A DNA stretch of 64,000 bases from Shewanella glacialimarina (GCF_020511155.1 NZ_CP041216.1:62001-126000); one strand, 5' to 3'; shown: positions 52,644 to 63,497, counted from the first letter of the stretch. Translations and numbers: made by a program. Notes: a model not told the origin generated them from the sequence alone.

Positions 52644-52837
52644 AGTGTAAATCTCCAATTTTATAGGTCGTTTTCGCTCTAAAGCATAAGAAAGAGGTTT
52701 TCTGAAAGACTATTATTATATGTCTATGCCGTTCAGATGCTTGATTGTAACGTATGTTGTAAGCGGGGTAACGAACAGTTTGGTAATTTTTTTGAAAGTT
52801 TTTCGGGTTTGTCTATTTTTTACTGAGAACAAAGACT

Positions 52838-52864
52838 AAAAAAGGCGCATTTAGCGCCTTTTTT
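52838..52864 (-). terminator. Terminator of hslO
   Basis: A perfect 11-bp stem AAAAAAGGCGC / GCGCCTTTTTT with loop ATTTA ends the hslO transcript. It is symmetric and would also work on the plus strand. Confidence 0.88.
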
Positions 52865-52898
52865 GTGAAACCCTTTCAGCTTTTTGGACGTGGTGAGG

Positions 52899-53759
52899 TT
52901 ACTGTGCTGTGTCGTGGGTTGGGCTTATGGCATAAATGGAGGCGATGTCGATCCGGTCAAAGGTGTACATTACTGAGCAGTATTCGCAGTTCATATCAAT
53001 TTTACCTTCCTCGGCTAAAATCTGCTCCACTTCAGTCTGTGGAATGGTACGAATAGCTGCTGAGGTGCGTTCGCGTGAACAACTGCATTTAAATGTCACA
53101 TTTACAGGATCAAATAAACGCACTTCTTCTTGATGATATAAGCGATGTAGCACTTGTTCTGCGTCAAGGGTAAACATTTCATCAGCTTTAATTGTGGCAG
53201 TAATTGCTGATAAGTGCTCATAGTCTTCATTTTCAGCTGATTTAGAGGGTAATACCTGTAACAACATTCCCGCTGCTTGTTGACCGTTAGCGAAAAGCTG
53301 GATTTGAGTAGGTAGCTGCTCTGACTGGTTAAAGTACTCTTCCAAACATGCCGCCATATTCGAGTGATCTAATGAAACAATACCTTGATAACGCTCACCT
53401 TCATCCGGTGTTAGGGTTATCACCATATAGCCTTTGCCCATCATATCTTGCAGGCTAGCATCCGCAGCAATGTCACCTTTCCAGCGTGAAACACCGCGTA
53501 ATACTTGTTTGTTATTGCCATTAATGACCGCTAATGATACTGGGCCATCACCTTGTAACTGGACGCTGATATCACCAGAAAATTTAATTGTTGCGGTAAG
53601 TAAAGAGGTTGCGGCCATCAATTGACCTAATAAAATCTGCACTGCTACAGGGTAATCATGGGCGGATAGTACTTGTTGGTAACAATCTTGTAATTGAACA
53701 ATTTCACCACGGACATCGGCGTTATCAAACAGGTAGCGGTGTAATATATCGTTAGTCAT
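52899..53759 (-). CDS. hslO: Redox-regulated chaperone Hsp33
   Basis: Hsp33 is activated by oxidation and prevents aggregation of unfolded proteins. The 286-residue protein has the conserved four-Cys zinc switch near its end, [14 protein letters not shown] and [11 protein letters not shown], and the domain motifs [20 protein letters not shown], followed by GMLLQVLP. The ATG at 53759 is preferred to a GTG three bases upstream. It is adjacent to hslR (Hsp15), a classical pair; the 64-base gap holds an 8-base tandem repeat. Confidence 0.95.
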   Translation of the reverse strand: MTNDILHRYLFDNADVRGEIVQLQDCYQQVLSAHDYPVAVQILLGQLMAATSLLTATIKFSGDISVQLQGDGPVSLAVINGNNKQVLRGVSRWKGDIAADASLQDMMGKGYMVITLTPDEGERYQGIVSLDHSNMAACLEEYFNQSEQLPTQIQLFANGQQAAGMLLQVLPSKSAENEDYEHLSAITATIKADEMFTLDAEQVLHRLYHQEEVRLFDPVNVTFKCSCSRERTSAAIRTIPQTEVEQILAEEGKIDMNCEYCSVMYTFDRIDIASIYAISPTHDTAQ

Positions 53760-53783
53760 CACGTATCTCTTCTGTAATAAGTC

Positions 53784-53816
53784 GATTAATTGATTAATTG
53801 ATTAATTGATTAATCG
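53784..53816. repeat. Tandem GATTAATT repeat between hslR and hslO
   Basis: Just under four copies of the 8-base unit GATTAATT fill the 64-base gap between the two genes. The array is capped by CGATTAAT and ATTAATCG, so it also forms an inverted repeat. Copy number may vary by slippage. Confidence 0.8.
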
Positions 53817-53823
53817 TCTAATT

Positions 53824-54222
53824 CTATAATTCTTTGAAGCGCATAAGCTGTCTGCGCTGTTTTTTATCCGGCTTATGGTCGGGAACCGGATTATTTAACA
53901 TGTTCAATCGTCTTGCTTCGGCGTTAAACTCACGTTTAATAATACTTTGCTCGGTTTCTTGATAAAGTGTTTGGGCAATTTCAGCACCTTGGCGTTGCTC
54001 CGATAACTTTACAATAACCACTTCTCTATCATCATGTCCCTGGCGGATCCGTATTTTGCAACCCAGTTCAGCATTCTTACTGGATTTAGTACGTTGTCCA
54101 TTGTAATGTACTTTGCCGCCGTTAATCATGTCTTTGGCTAATGCGCGGGTTTTGTAAAAACGAGCTGCCCAAAGCCATTTGTCGAGCCTAATAGTGGATT
54201 TATCGGACTTATTGTCTTTCAA
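53824..54222 (-). CDS. hslR: Ribosome-associated heat shock protein Hsp15
   Basis: Hsp15 binds free 50S subunits carrying nascent chains and helps recycle them. The 132-residue protein has the S4 RNA-binding domain (IRLDKWLWAARFYKTRALAK, MINGGKVHYNGQR) and a basic C-terminus (KPDKKQRRQLMRFKEL). The length matches E. coli HslR (133). It precedes hslO on the same strand and is divergent from the gsp operon. Confidence 0.95.
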   Translation of the reverse strand: MKDNKSDKSTIRLDKWLWAARFYKTRALAKDMINGGKVHYNGQRTKSSKNAELGCKIRIRQGHDDREVVIVKLSEQRQGAEIAQTLYQETEQSIIKREFNAEARRLNMLNNPVPDHKPDKKQRRQLMRFKEL

Positions 54223-54475
54223 AGCGCCTCCCTAAACTGGACTGAGTTCACAAGCTGATTCATTTTACCGTCATATCGATAAAGTATCATCGTAAAAAGC
54301 GGCAGGCCTCACACCCTTTTCAGGCGCGTAAAGTTAGCATATTTGGGCGTATTTCGCCAATTGATCTGCTCTGGGCTTGTTGCTTATTGCTGTGTGAGTT
54401 AGCATGAGTAGCTATAACTAAATTACAACATAAAACAGAGGCCTGTACTGTAAAAGTATAGAGGGTCCAAAACCT

Positions 54476-55390
54476 ATGGATTTATTAGATAAACTGATCA
54501 CCAAAGCGGCCGTTATTCCTCACAAGCAAGTGAGTAATATCGTCTTTGGCTTAGGTCTTATAATTGTGTTGCTGCTTGCTGCACAAATTACATGGAAGTT
54601 AATGCCCGTGTCTGATAATCAGGCAAATTGGCAACCCTCTCCTGTGTCGGCCTCTTCCGCCAAGCGTGTGGAGCTTGATGCTGTGCGCAATTTATTATTG
54701 TTTGGTCAAGTTGATAACAATAATAGTCGGCCTAAAGCTGAGGTCGTTGAGCAAATCACTGACGCACCTAAAACCAACTTATCAATTTTATTAACGGGTG
54801 TGGTTGCATCAACGTCTGAGCAGCATGGCTTGGCTGTTATTGAATCTAGCGGCAACCAAGAAACCTATAGCCTTGGCGATAAAATTAAAGGGACGTCTGC
54901 TTCACTTAAAGAAGTCTACGCCGACCGCATCATTATTACTAACTCGGGGCGCTATGAAACCTTGATGTTAGATGGCTTAACATACACCACGCAAAGCAAT
55001 GTTAATCAGCAGCTTCAGCAGGCTAAAATTAACTCGCGTGATGTTAGGCAAGTTGACATGCGCAACAGTGAGCTTTCAGCTGAATTGGCTCATTCACGTG
55101 ATGAATTGCTGTCTGATCCAAGCAAAATTACCGATTATATTGCTATTTCCCCCGTTCAAAAAGACGGAGAAATAGCTGGGTATCGTTTAAATCCAGGTAA
55201 AGATGCGGAACTGTTTAAACAAGCAGGGTTCCAACCGAGTGATTTAGCTAAATCAATTAACGGATTTGATCTGACCGAAATGAGTCAGGCATTAGAAGTG
55301 ATGGCGCAGTTGTCTGAGCTGACGGAAATGTCAGTGATGGTCGAACGCGAAGGACAATTGGTCGAAATCATGTTTAGCTTGCCACAATAA
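54476..55390 (+). CDS. gspC: Type II secretion system protein GspC
   Basis: GspC links the inner-membrane platform to the outer-membrane secretin. The 304-residue protein has one N-terminal membrane helix (about residues 23-42), a periplasmic HR domain (LLFGQVDNN, then SILLTGVVASTSEQHGLAVI), and a C-terminal PDZ-like domain (AISPVQKDGEIAGYRLNPGK, SDLAKSINGFDLTEMSQAL). This is the first gene of the operon; the preceding 253 bases separate it from hslR and must hold the promoter. Confidence 0.93.
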   Translation: MDLLDKLITKAAVIPHKQVSNIVFGLGLIIVLLLAAQITWKLMPVSDNQANWQPSPVSASSAKRVELDAVRNLLLFGQVDNNNSRPKAEVVEQITDAPKTNLSILLTGVVASTSEQHGLAVIESSGNQETYSLGDKIKGTSASLKEVYADRIIITNSGRYETLMLDGLTYTTQSNVNQQLQQAKINSRDVRQVDMRNSELSAELAHSRDELLSDPSKITDYIAISPVQKDGEIAGYRLNPGKDAELFKQAGFQPSDLAKSINGFDLTEMSQALEVMAQLSELTEMSVMVEREGQLVEIMFSLPQ

Positions 55391-55416
55391 GTAGTGGCAT
55401 TAGGGGAATAAGAATA

Positions 55417-57555
55417 ATGAATAACAAAGGACTTCGACACAAGATTATTGCAGGCATGATTGCTGGTGCTGCGATGCTCGCTTCCCATGGCGCTTGGTCG
55501 GAACAATATGCTGCCAACTTCAAAGGAACTGACATACAAGAGTTTATTAATATTGTCGGTAAAAACCTGAATAAAACTATTATTGTCGATCCTACCGTGC
55601 GCGGTAAAATTAATGTGCGTAGTTATGATCTATTAGATGACGATCAGTATTACCAGTTTTTCCTCAATGTGCTGCAAGTATATGGTTATGCTGTGGTTGA
55701 AATGGAAAACCATGTCATTAAAGTCATTAAAGATAAAGATGCTAAAACTGCCGCTATTCGGGTTGCTGACGACTCTACTCCTGGCTTAGGTGACGAAATG
55801 GTGACGCGTATTGTGGCGCTATACAATACCGAAGCTAAGCAGCTTGCACCTCTATTACGCCAATTGAATGATAATGCGGGTGGCGGTAACGTTGTTAACT
55901 ATGATCCATCTAACGTATTAATGATTTCAGGCCGAGCCGCTGTTGTTAACAAGTTGGTGGATATTGTCCGCCGCGTTGACAAACAAGGTGATACAGCTGT
56001 CCAGGTGGTGTCGTTAGAGTTTGCTTCGGCAGGTGAAATCGTTCGCATCATTGACACGCTTTACCGTTCAAGTGCTAACCAATCACAACTTCCTGGTCAA
56101 GCACCTAAAGTGGTGGCCGACGAGCGCACCAATGCGGTGATTGTCAGTGGTGATGAAAAAAGTCGTCAACGCGTAGTTGAGTTAATTAAACGTTTAGATG
56201 CAGAGCAAGCCAACACCGGTAATACCAAAGTACGTTATTTACGTTATGCCAATGCTGAAGATTTAGTCGAGGTGTTAACCGGTTTTGCGCAAAACTTACA
56301 AAGTGATAAAGACGGTGCTGCTACGCAAGGTGGTGGCAGTAAACGCCGCAGCGAAATTAACATCATGGCCCACGCAGATACTAACGCATTGGTGATCAGT
56401 GCCGAACCTGATCAAATGCGCACTATTGAAAGCGTAATCAACCAACTCGACATTCGTCGTGCGCAGGTATTGGTTGAAGCCATTATTGTTGAAGTTGCCG
56501 AAGGCGATGATGTTGGTTTTGGCATTCAATGGGTTACCGAAGCGGGTGGTGGCACTCAGTTTAATAACCTAGGCCCTACTATTGGTGAGATTGGTGCTGG
56601 GATATGGAATGCACGTGAACAAGAAGGCACTTTTATTACCAATCCAAGTACAGGTGAGGTCATTGGTCAAAACCCGAGTTCTCAGGGCGATATTACTTTA
56701 CTTGCACAGGCTTTAGGTAAAGTAAATGGCATGGCTTGGGGCGTGGCAATGGGTGACTTTGGTGCGCTTATCCAGGCGGTATCAAGCGACACTAATTCAA
56801 ACGTGTTAGCAACGCCGTCAATTACCACCCTTGATAACCAAGAAGCCTCGTTTATTGTCGGTGATGAAGTGCCTATCCTAACCGGTAGCCAAAATTCTAG
56901 TAATGGTAACAGCAACCCTTTTCAAACGGTTGAACGTAAAGAAGTGGGTGTTAAATTAAAAGTGGTGCCGCAAATTAATGAAGGCACTTCTGTTAAGTTA
57001 ACCATTGAACAAGAGGTGTCTGGTATTAACGGTAAAACCGGTGTTGATGTGACCTTTGCGACTCGCCGCTTAACCACGACTGTTATGGCTGATTCTGGTC
57101 AAATTGTGGTACTTGGTGGCTTAATCAGTGAAGAAGTCCAAGAAAGCGTGCAAAAGGTGCCATTTTTAGGTGATCTACCTATTATTGGTCATCTCTTTAA
57201 ATCATCTTCAAGCGGTAAGAAAAAGAAAAACCTGATGGTGTTTATTAAACCCACCATTATCCGTGACGGTATTACCATGGAAGGCATAGCAGGCCGTAAG
57301 TATAACTATTTCCGTGCACTGCAACTTGAGCAGCAAAGTGGTGGTATCAACTTAATGCCTGACTCTAATGTGCCAATTCTGGATGAGTGGGATCAAGACA
57401 CTTATGTTCCAGATGACGTTAACCAGGTACTTGAACGTTATAAAAATGGTAAAGGGTTAGAAACCCAAATGCGTGAAACTGACCCGGCATTAAGAAGCAT
57501 TAATGAAAGCAAACAAACAAATGATATAAATGATAGTGAGCAAAATGATGACTGA
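55417..57555 (+). CDS. gspD: Type II secretion system secretin GspD
   Basis: GspD forms the outer-membrane channel of the type II system. The 712-residue precursor has a signal peptide ending near [12 protein letters not shown]0-N3 modules follow from about residue 30 ([20 protein letters not shown]) to 390. The secretin core has VPILTGSQ and the Val-Pro-Phe-Leu-Gly-Asp motif ([15 protein letters not shown]) near residue 590. A tail of about 100 mostly polar residues follows and ends in an Asn/Asp-rich segment. A 3' overlap of 11 bases with gspE implies coupling. Confidence 0.95.
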   Translation: MNNKGLRHKIIAGMIAGAAMLASHGAWSEQYAANFKGTDIQEFINIVGKNLNKTIIVDPTVRGKINVRSYDLLDDDQYYQFFLNVLQVYGYAVVEMENHVIKVIKDKDAKTAAIRVADDSTPGLGDEMVTRIVALYNTEAKQLAPLLRQLNDNAGGGNVVNYDPSNVLMISGRAAVVNKLVDIVRRVDKQGDTAVQVVSLEFASAGEIVRIIDTLYRSSANQSQLPGQAPKVVADERTNAVIVSGDEKSRQRVVELIKRLDAEQANTGNTKVRYLRYANAEDLVEVLTGFAQNLQSDKDGAATQGGGSKRRSEINIMAHADTNALVISAEPDQMRTIESVINQLDIRRAQVLVEAIIVEVAEGDDVGFGIQWVTEAGGGTQFNNLGPTIGEIGAGIWNAREQEGTFITNPSTGEVIGQNPSSQGDITLLAQALGKVNGMAWGVAMGDFGALIQAVSSDTNSNVLATPSITTLDNQEASFIVGDEVPILTGSQNSSNGNSNPFQTVERKEVGVKLKVVPQINEGTSVKLTIEQEVSGINGKTGVDVTFATRRLTTTVMADSGQIVVLGGLISEEVQESVQKVPFLGDLPIIGHLFKSSSSGKKKKNLMVFIKPTIIRDGITMEGIAGRKYNYFRALQLEQQSGGINLMPDSNVPILDEWDQDTYVPDDVNQVLERYKNGKGLETQMRETDPALRSINESKQTNDINDSEQNDD

Positions 57556-59101
57556 TATCGCAGCGGATCCGTTGGCGCAGGCATCTCAAGAGTTAGCGCT
57601 AGAAGTGGAAGGCGATGAGGTCTTCCACTCTAATAGCAAAGAGCGACTACCGTTCACGTTTGCCCACCGTTTTCAATTGGTGCTGGCTAAACAAGATGAG
57701 CTGTTGTCGTTGTTTTACACCGAAGCGACACCTATTGAAGCCATGCTTGAGGCGCGTCGTTATACAGGACAAGATTTACCCTTATTCAAATTGGAAAAAA
57801 CCACTTTTGAAGCTAAGTTAACCCAAGCTTATCAGGCCAATTCGTCAGAAGCACAACAGCTAATGGAAGATATTGGTAACGAGATGGACTTGTTTACTTT
57901 AGCTGAAGAGTTACCTCAAACAGAGGATTTGCTCGAAGGTGATGATGATGCGCCAATCATTAAGTTGATTAACGCCTTGTTATCCGAAGCCATTAAAGAA
58001 GAAGCCTCTGATATCCATATTGAAACCTATGAGAAACAACTTATTGTTCGTTTCCGTATTGACGGTGTTTTGAAGGAAGTTTTAAAACCAAACCGCAAGT
58101 TATCCTCTTTGTTAGTGTCACGTATTAAAGTGATGGCACGATTAGATATTGCCGAAAAACGTGTACCACAAGATGGACGTATTTCGCTGCGTATTGCTGG
58201 ACGTGCGGTCGATGTACGTGTTTCGACCATGCCGTCGAGTCATGGCGAACGTGTGGTGATGCGTCTGTTAGATAAAAATACCGGTAACCTTGATTTACAG
58301 CAATTGGGTATGACACCAGGTATTCGCGAACAATTCGATCAGCTTATTCGTAAACCCCATGGCATTATTTTGGTGACCGGTCCAACAGGCTCAGGTAAAA
58401 GTACCACCTTGTATGCTGGCTTGACTGAAATCAACTCCAAAGACACCAATATTTTAACCGTTGAAGATCCTATCGAATATGAATTAGAAGGTGTAGGCCA
58501 AACTCAGGTTAACAATAAAGTCGACATGACATTTGCCCGAGGTTTACGCGCCATATTACGTCAAGATCCCGATGTGGTAATGATAGGCGAAATCCGCGAT
58601 CTAGAAACCGCGCAAATTGCCATACAAGCATCACTTACGGGTCACTTAGTGATTTCAACCTTACATACCAATACCGCTTCTGGTGCGATTACGCGTCTGC
58701 AAGATATGGGCGTAGAACCTTTTCTGGTTTCATCTAGTTTACTGGGCGTATTAGCGCAGCGACTTATTCGTACCTTATGCCCTAAATGTAAAGAATCACA
58801 TGTGCCAGATGAACGTGAACGTGAACTATTAGGCATAACCGCCAATGACACACGGGTTATATTCCGCGCCAAAGGTTGTAAAGCCTGTGGCGAAAATGGT
58901 TATCGTGGCCGTACCGGCATTCATGAACTGCTGGTGGTTGATGATAACGTGCGTGAGCTTATTCACGGTGGTCGTGGTGAGTTAGCCATTGAAAAATATG
59001 TCCGTAAAACCATCCCAAGTATTCGTCATGACGGCATGAGTAAAGTGCTGGCAGGCTTAACTACATTAGAAGAAGTACTACGCGTCACTCGCGAGGAATA
59101 A
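57545..59101 (+). CDS. gspE: Type II secretion system ATPase GspE
   Basis: GspE powers pseudopilus assembly from the cytoplasm. The 518-residue ATPase has Walker [17 protein letters not shown], Asp box [15 protein letters not shown], Walker [17 protein letters not shown] and the His box [13 protein letters not shown] zinc-binding tetra-Cys unit (CPKCKESH ... [15 protein letters not shown]) follows. The N-terminal domain of about 150 residues should bind GspL. The ATG at 57545 is preferred over 57530. Confidence 0.95.
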   Translation: MMTDIAADPLAQASQELALEVEGDEVFHSNSKERLPFTFAHRFQLVLAKQDELLSLFYTEATPIEAMLEARRYTGQDLPLFKLEKTTFEAKLTQAYQANSSEAQQLMEDIGNEMDLFTLAEELPQTEDLLEGDDDAPIIKLINALLSEAIKEEASDIHIETYEKQLIVRFRIDGVLKEVLKPNRKLSSLLVSRIKVMARLDIAEKRVPQDGRISLRIAGRAVDVRVSTMPSSHGERVVMRLLDKNTGNLDLQQLGMTPGIREQFDQLIRKPHGIILVTGPTGSGKSTTLYAGLTEINSKDTNILTVEDPIEYELEGVGQTQVNNKVDMTFARGLRAILRQDPDVVMIGEIRDLETAQIAIQASLTGHLVISTLHTNTASGAITRLQDMGVEPFLVSSSLLGVLAQRLIRTLCPKCKESHVPDERERELLGITANDTRVIFRAKGCKACGENGYRGRTGIHELLVVDDNVRELIHGGRGELAIEKYVRKTIPSIRHDGMSKVLAGLTTLEEVLRVTREE

Positions 59102-59104
59102 TCA

Positions 59105-60337
59105 ATGGCAGCGTTTGAATACAAAGCCCTTGATAAAAAAGGCAAGCAACAAAAAGGGGTGATAGAAGCCGACTCGGCGCGTCATGCCCGTAGTCAATTA
59201 CGTGAACAACGCCTAATGCCGGTAGAAATACAGCAAGTGGCAGATAAAGAGGCTCGTTCACAAAGTGGCGGTTTTAGTTTTGGTAACTTATTTAAGAAAC
59301 GTATCTCTGTCGCGGAATTGGCGTTAATTACCCGACAAATTGCCACCTTAGTTGCCGCAGGTTTGCCGATTGAAGAAGCCTTAAAAGCTGTGGGGCAACA
59401 ATCTGAAAAAGCCCGTTTAGGTAATATGATTATGGCGGTTCGCTCACGGGTGGTCGAAGGTTATAGCCTTGCTGACTCAATGGCGGAATTCCCCCATGTA
59501 TTTGATGACTTATATCGTGCCATGGTGGCGTCTGGTGAAAAATCTGGCCATTTAGAAGTGGTGTTAAATCGCTTAGCTGATTACACCGAACGCCGTCAAC
59601 AATTGAAATCAAAACTGACTCAGGCGATGATTTATCCTGCGGTGCTTACCACGGTTGCCATTGGCGTCATTGCGGTATTATTAGCCGCAGTCGTACCTAA
59701 AGTGGTTGGTCAATTTGAGCATATGGGACAGGAGTTACCCGGCACAACCCAGTTTTTAATTCTTGCTTCTGACTTTGTGCAAAACTACGGTTTTATTCTT
59801 GTCGGCGTGATTGTCGCCTTATTTGTTGTATTTAAACGCTTATTAACTCAGCCAGCAATGCGGATGAAGTTTGATTCATTACTATTGAAACTTCCTGTGA
59901 TTGGTAAGGTCAGTAAGAGTATCAATACCGCACGATTTGCTCGAACCTTAAGTATTTTATCCGCTAGTGCGGTGCCATTATTAGATGGTATGCGTATTGC
60001 CAGTGAAGTACTGCAAAATGTGAAAGTGCGTGCTGCCGTTGATGATGCTGGTGCTAGAGTGCGCGAAGGTACCAGTTTAGGCGCAGCATTAACCAACACT
60101 AAGCTTTTTCCCGCTATGATGCTGTATATGATCGCTTCGGGTGAAAAAAGTGGCCAGCTAGAAAATATGTTAGAACGTGCGGCAGATAACCAAGACCGTG
60201 AATTTGAATCTAACGTCAATATTGCTATCGGCGTATTTGAGCCGCTGCTTGTTGTTAGCATGGCAGGTGTAGTGTTATTTATTGTAATGGCAATTTTACA
60301 ACCTATTTTAGAGCTCAACAATTTAATCAGCGGTTAA
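59105..60337 (+). CDS. gspF: Type II secretion system inner-membrane platform protein GspF
   Basis: GspF is the polytopic scaffold of the pseudopilus machine. The 410-residue protein has two repeats of the GspF fold (LALITRQIATLVAAGLPIEE in the first, FARTLSILSASAVPLLDGMR in the second). Membrane helices are near residues 175-195, 220-240 and 375-400. The ATG follows the gspE stop by three bases. The four-residue surplus over the E. coli length is normal variation. Confidence 0.94.
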   Translation: MAAFEYKALDKKGKQQKGVIEADSARHARSQLREQRLMPVEIQQVADKEARSQSGGFSFGNLFKKRISVAELALITRQIATLVAAGLPIEEALKAVGQQSEKARLGNMIMAVRSRVVEGYSLADSMAEFPHVFDDLYRAMVASGEKSGHLEVVLNRLADYTERRQQLKSKLTQAMIYPAVLTTVAIGVIAVLLAAVVPKVVGQFEHMGQELPGTTQFLILASDFVQNYGFILVGVIVALFVVFKRLLTQPAMRMKFDSLLLKLPVIGKVSKSINTARFARTLSILSASAVPLLDGMRIASEVLQNVKVRAAVDDAGARVREGTSLGAALTNTKLFPAMMLYMIASGEKSGQLENMLERAADNQDREFESNVNIAIGVFEPLLVVSMAGVVLFIVMAILQPILELNNLISG

Positions 60338-60391
60338 TGCAAAGTCTTAACCCAAATCATATTAACAACACTGTTTTAGAGGAAGTATTCA

Positions 60392-60826
60392 ATGCAAAAG
60401 CAAACCAAACAACGTGGTTTTACCTTACTTGAGGTCATGGTTGTTATCGTTATTCTAGGTATTTTAGCCTCAATGGTTGTTCCCAACTTAATGGGTAACA
60501 AGGATAAAGCCGATCAGCAAAAAGCGGTATCTGACATCGTTGCACTCGAAAACGCATTAGACATGTACAAGCTAGATAACAGTGTTTATCCAACCACAGA
60601 TCAAGGTTTAGATGCATTGGTTCAAAAGCCGTCATCATCGCCAGAACCACGTAACTACCGTGATGATGGCTATGTAAAACGTTTGCCACAGGACCCATGG
60701 CGCAACGAATATTTATTATTAAGCCCAGGTGAAAACGGCAAGTTAGATATCTTTAGCGCAGGTCCAGATGGTCAACCAGGTACTGAAGATGATATCGGTA
60801 ACTGGAATTTACAAGATTTCCAATAA
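60392..60826 (+). CDS. gspG: Type II secretion system major pseudopilin GspG
   Basis: The 144-residue prepilin-like protein has the GspO-type cleavage site (RGFTLLEVMVVIVILG, cut after Gly before Phe, with Glu at +5). The C-terminal calcium-binding area has SAGPDGQPGTEDDIGNW. GspG is the major subunit of the pseudopilus. AGAGGAAGTATTC lies upstream of the ATG. Confidence 0.96.
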   Translation: MQKQTKQRGFTLLEVMVVIVILGILASMVVPNLMGNKDKADQQKAVSDIVALENALDMYKLDNSVYPTTDQGLDALVQKPSSSPEPRNYRDDGYVKRLPQDPWRNEYLLLSPGENGKLDIFSAGPDGQPGTEDDIGNWNLQDFQ

Positions 60827-60829
60827 ACC

Positions 60830-61408
60830 ATGCAAAAATATCGTCAATCTGGTTTTACGCTACTAGAAGTGTTGCTTGTTGCATTATTGATCGGGCTAGC
60901 CGCTGCGGCTGTCACCCTATCAATGGGCAGTGCTGGGCCTGAGCAAGAGTTAAAAAAGCAAGCTCAACGCTTCATGGTTGCAGTAGAATTAGTACTCGAT
61001 GAAACCGTGTTAAGTGGCCAATTCATTGGCATAGTGGTTGACGAAAGCGCATATCAATTTGTGTATTATAAAGATGCTAAATGGGAACCCATAGAGCAAG
61101 ATAAGCTGTTATCTGTTCATGATTTAGCGCCAGGAATGACGCTTAATTTAGTGTTAGATGGTATGCCTCTAGACCAAGAGGATGAGCAACAAGATTCCTG
61201 GTTTGATGAGCCCTTTATTGACGAGCCCAGTGCTGAAGATAAAAAGAAAAATCCTGAACCTCAAATTCTGTTGTTTCCAAGCGGTGAGATGACTCCATTT
61301 GAGCTGAACTTTTCAATAAACGATGAAAACCGACAACCTATTGATGTATTAGTTGTGGGTGATGCATTAGGGCGATTATCGATAGGGCATTTTGATGAAC
61401 AACTCTAA
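60830..61408 (+). CDS. gspH: Type II secretion system minor pseudopilin GspH
   Basis: The 192-residue pseudopilin has the cleavage motif SGFTLLEVLLVALLIG and a C-terminal beta domain (FVYYKDAKWEPIEQDKLL, QILLFPSGEMTPFELNF). An acidic insert at about residues 115-145 (EDEQQDSWFDEP) is present. The gene starts three bases after the gspG stop and overlaps gspI at its end. Confidence 0.92.
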   Translation: MQKYRQSGFTLLEVLLVALLIGLAAAAVTLSMGSAGPEQELKKQAQRFMVAVELVLDETVLSGQFIGIVVDESAYQFVYYKDAKWEPIEQDKLLSVHDLAPGMTLNLVLDGMPLDQEDEQQDSWFDEPFIDEPSAEDKKKNPEPQILLFPSGEMTPFELNFSINDENRQPIDVLVVGDALGRLSIGHFDEQL

Positions 61409-61763
61409 AGGCATGACTTTACTAGAAGTGATTGTCGCCTTAGCGGTATTTTCTATTGCAGCTGTGTCAGTTACAAAAAGTTTAGGCGAACAAATGGCCA
61501 ATATGCCCATTTTAGAAGAGCGGACATTGGGACAATGGGTTGCCAGTAATCAAATGGTTGAGGCGCGTTTGCCAGACAAGTTTCCTGAAATTGGCTCAAA
61601 AGATGGCCAAGTAGAGCTGGCAGGTGAAGAGTGGTATTGGCGTCAAGAAGTGATAAAAACCACCGATGATAATTTCAGAATGATCCGAGTCAGTGTGAGT
61701 AAAGATCAACGTTATACCCGCATAGTGGCACTAGTGAGTAGTTATGTTCACAACCGCGGTTAA
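61395..61763 (+). CDS. gspI: Type II secretion system minor pseudopilin GspI
   Basis: The 122-residue pseudopilin has the cleavage motif KGMTLLEVIVALAVFSIAAV and the conserved EERTLGQWVASNQMVEARL. Its ATG at 61395 lies within gspH and its end overlaps gspJ by 20 bases. An in-frame TTG at 61392 is rejected. Confidence 0.93.
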   Translation: MNNSKGMTLLEVIVALAVFSIAAVSVTKSLGEQMANMPILEERTLGQWVASNQMVEARLPDKFPEIGSKDGQVELAGEEWYWRQEVIKTTDDNFRMIRVSVSKDQRYTRIVALVSSYVHNRG

Positions 61764-62508
61764 AGGCCATAGAGGTTTTACCTTACTTGAGATGCTTATT
61801 GCTATCGCTATTTTTGCGATGATCGGCCTTGCAGCAAACTCAGTGTTATCGACCGTAATGAAAAACGACGAAGTGACCAAGGCTTTCTCCGTTCGTTTAA
61901 AAGCGTTACAACAAGGTTTTGGCGCAATTGAGCGAGATTTGGGACAAATTGTGGCGCGTACATTTCGCGGCTTAGATGGTGAACGCAGTAACAGCTATTT
62001 TCAAAGTGGTGACAACCTACTTGGGTCAGAAACTGAAGCATTGGTGTTTTATCGGTTAGGTTGGTTAAACCCTGATGGTATTCTACCCCGAGGCAGTATC
62101 CAGTCGGTTGCCTATGTTGTTCAAGGTGGTCGCTTAGAACGTTGGTATTATCCTTACCCAGAGCCTGAAAGTGCAGCAGAGCCATTAAAAACGCTTATTA
62201 TTGAGAATGTATTATCAATAGAGTACTCATTTTATATTAATGATAAATGGGAGCGAAAAACCGATGGCACCACCATGCCAAAAGGAATTGCAATTAACCT
62301 GGAAATTGAGGGTTTAGGAAAAATTCAACGCCAGTTTTTATTACCCAAAGGTGCATCAGCACCTAAACCCGGTGATAACAATGAGCCTAATGATGGCTCA
62401 GATGATAGTAATGGATCTGATAATAAGAGTAATGCTGGCAGTGGTGGCGAAGATACTGATGATAATGGCCGTAATGTCGGCAATGGTAATGATGGTGGAC
62501 GAGGTTGA
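61744..62508 (+). CDS. gspJ: Type II secretion system minor pseudopilin GspJ with long polar tail
   Basis: The 254-residue pseudopilin has the cleavage motif RGFTLLEMLIAIAIFAMIGL and the body FGAIERDLGQIVARTFRG, GLNPxG-like WLNPDGILPRGSIQSVAY and YYPYPEPESAAEPLKTL. The core ends at about residue 205 (IQRQFLLPKGAS). About 45 Gly/Asp/Asn/Ser residues follow, with no hydrophobic content, in a way not usual for the family. The tail may be disordered. The stop overlaps gspK by one base. Confidence 0.93.
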   Translation: MFTTAVKGHRGFTLLEMLIAIAIFAMIGLAANSVLSTVMKNDEVTKAFSVRLKALQQGFGAIERDLGQIVARTFRGLDGERSNSYFQSGDNLLGSETEALVFYRLGWLNPDGILPRGSIQSVAYVVQGGRLERWYYPYPEPESAAEPLKTLIIENVLSIEYSFYINDKWERKTDGTTMPKGIAINLEIEGLGKIQRQFLLPKGASAPKPGDNNEPNDGSDDSNGSDNKSNAGSGGEDTDDNGRNVGNGNDGGRG

Positions 62509-63497
62509 TGGGGCGTCATAAGCAGCAGGGCGTAGCCATGATAGTGGTTATTTTAATTGTTGCTGTGGTAGTGACAATTGCCACTAATATCACCAGCCGC
62601 AACCAACTCTCAATGCGTCGTACACTTAATTTAGCACAATATGATCAGGCTTATTGGTATGCCCTGTCCGGCGAAGAGTTGGCAATGAAAGTACTCAAAC
62701 AAGACTTTGAAGACGCCGACGGTAATATCGTTCATCGCCAGCAATATTGGGCATTAGCCGATGTGATTTTTCCTGTTGAAGACGGCCAAATTGCCGGTGA
62801 AATACAGGATATGCGTGCCTGTTTCAACTTGAATGCCGTAGGGCTTGAGTCAAAAGAAGTTGAAAATGGGCAGCCAAAATTAACCTTGGCGGCTAAGCAA
62901 TTTCAAGGGATATTAATTGCCCTAGGCATGGATGAGTTTGGTGCAGAGCGCTTAACTCATACCCTAAAAGATTATATTGATGAAGATACTTTATCGGGTC
63001 CATTTGGTGCAGAAGATGCCGAATATGAGTCTCGAAAAGTACCGTATCGTGCAGCGAATACATTAATGCAGCATCGTAGTGAGCTTCGTGCAGTGCTGGG
63101 CTTTACCCAAGATATATATGTAACACTATTACCCTATATTTGTGCAATACCCGGTGATGATCGCCAATTGCTAAATGTGAATACTATTGAAGTTGAACAA
63201 GCGGCGTTAATGGTAGGCATGTTGGATAATCAGATTTCTATTGCCGATGCCGAAAATATTATTAACCAGCGACCAGCAGATGGTTTTGAAAAAATAGAAG
63301 ATTTTTGGGATAACTCCTCAGTTAGAGGAATAAAGTCTGAAGCGACTCTTCGTTCAAGCTTTGTGATTACGAGTGATTATTTTTTACTGCACTCAGGTGC
63401 CAAAGTAGATAATGCAATATTCAGAATGGACAGTGTATTGAAGCGCAGTGGCAATAATTTAGATGTCATCACTCGCCAGTACGGTGGCCAACAATAA
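62508..63497 (+). CDS. gspK: Type II secretion system minor pseudopilin GspK
   Basis: The 329-residue pseudopilin has an atypical prepilin start, QQGVAMIVVILIVAVVVTIA, without the usual Glu at +5, as expected for GspK. It is the tip subunit of the pseudopilus. The body has AYWYALSGEELAMKVLKQDF and two alpha-helical segments (QFQGILIALGMDEFGAERL). The ATG at 62508 overlaps the gspJ stop (TGATG); the TTG at 62505 is rejected. Confidence 0.93.
   Translation: MGRHKQQGVAMIVVILIVAVVVTIATNITSRNQLSMRRTLNLAQYDQAYWYALSGEELAMKVLKQDFEDADGNIVHRQQYWALADVIFPVEDGQIAGEIQDMRACFNLNAVGLESKEVENGQPKLTLAAKQFQGILIALGMDEFGAERLTHTLKDYIDEDTLSGPFGAEDAEYESRKVPYRAANTLMQHRSELRAVLGFTQDIYVTLLPYICAIPGDDRQLLNVNTIEVEQAALMVGMLDNQISIADAENIINQRPADGFEKIEDFWDNSSVRGIKSEATLRSSFVITSDYFLLHSGAKVDNAIFRMDSVLKRSGNNLDVITRQYGGQQ

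Noticed and set aside
52715..52720. TATAAT upstream of pckA as a full promoter
   Set aside because: A -10-like hexamer is present but no -35 element at the right spacing was convincing, so it is mentioned only under pckA.
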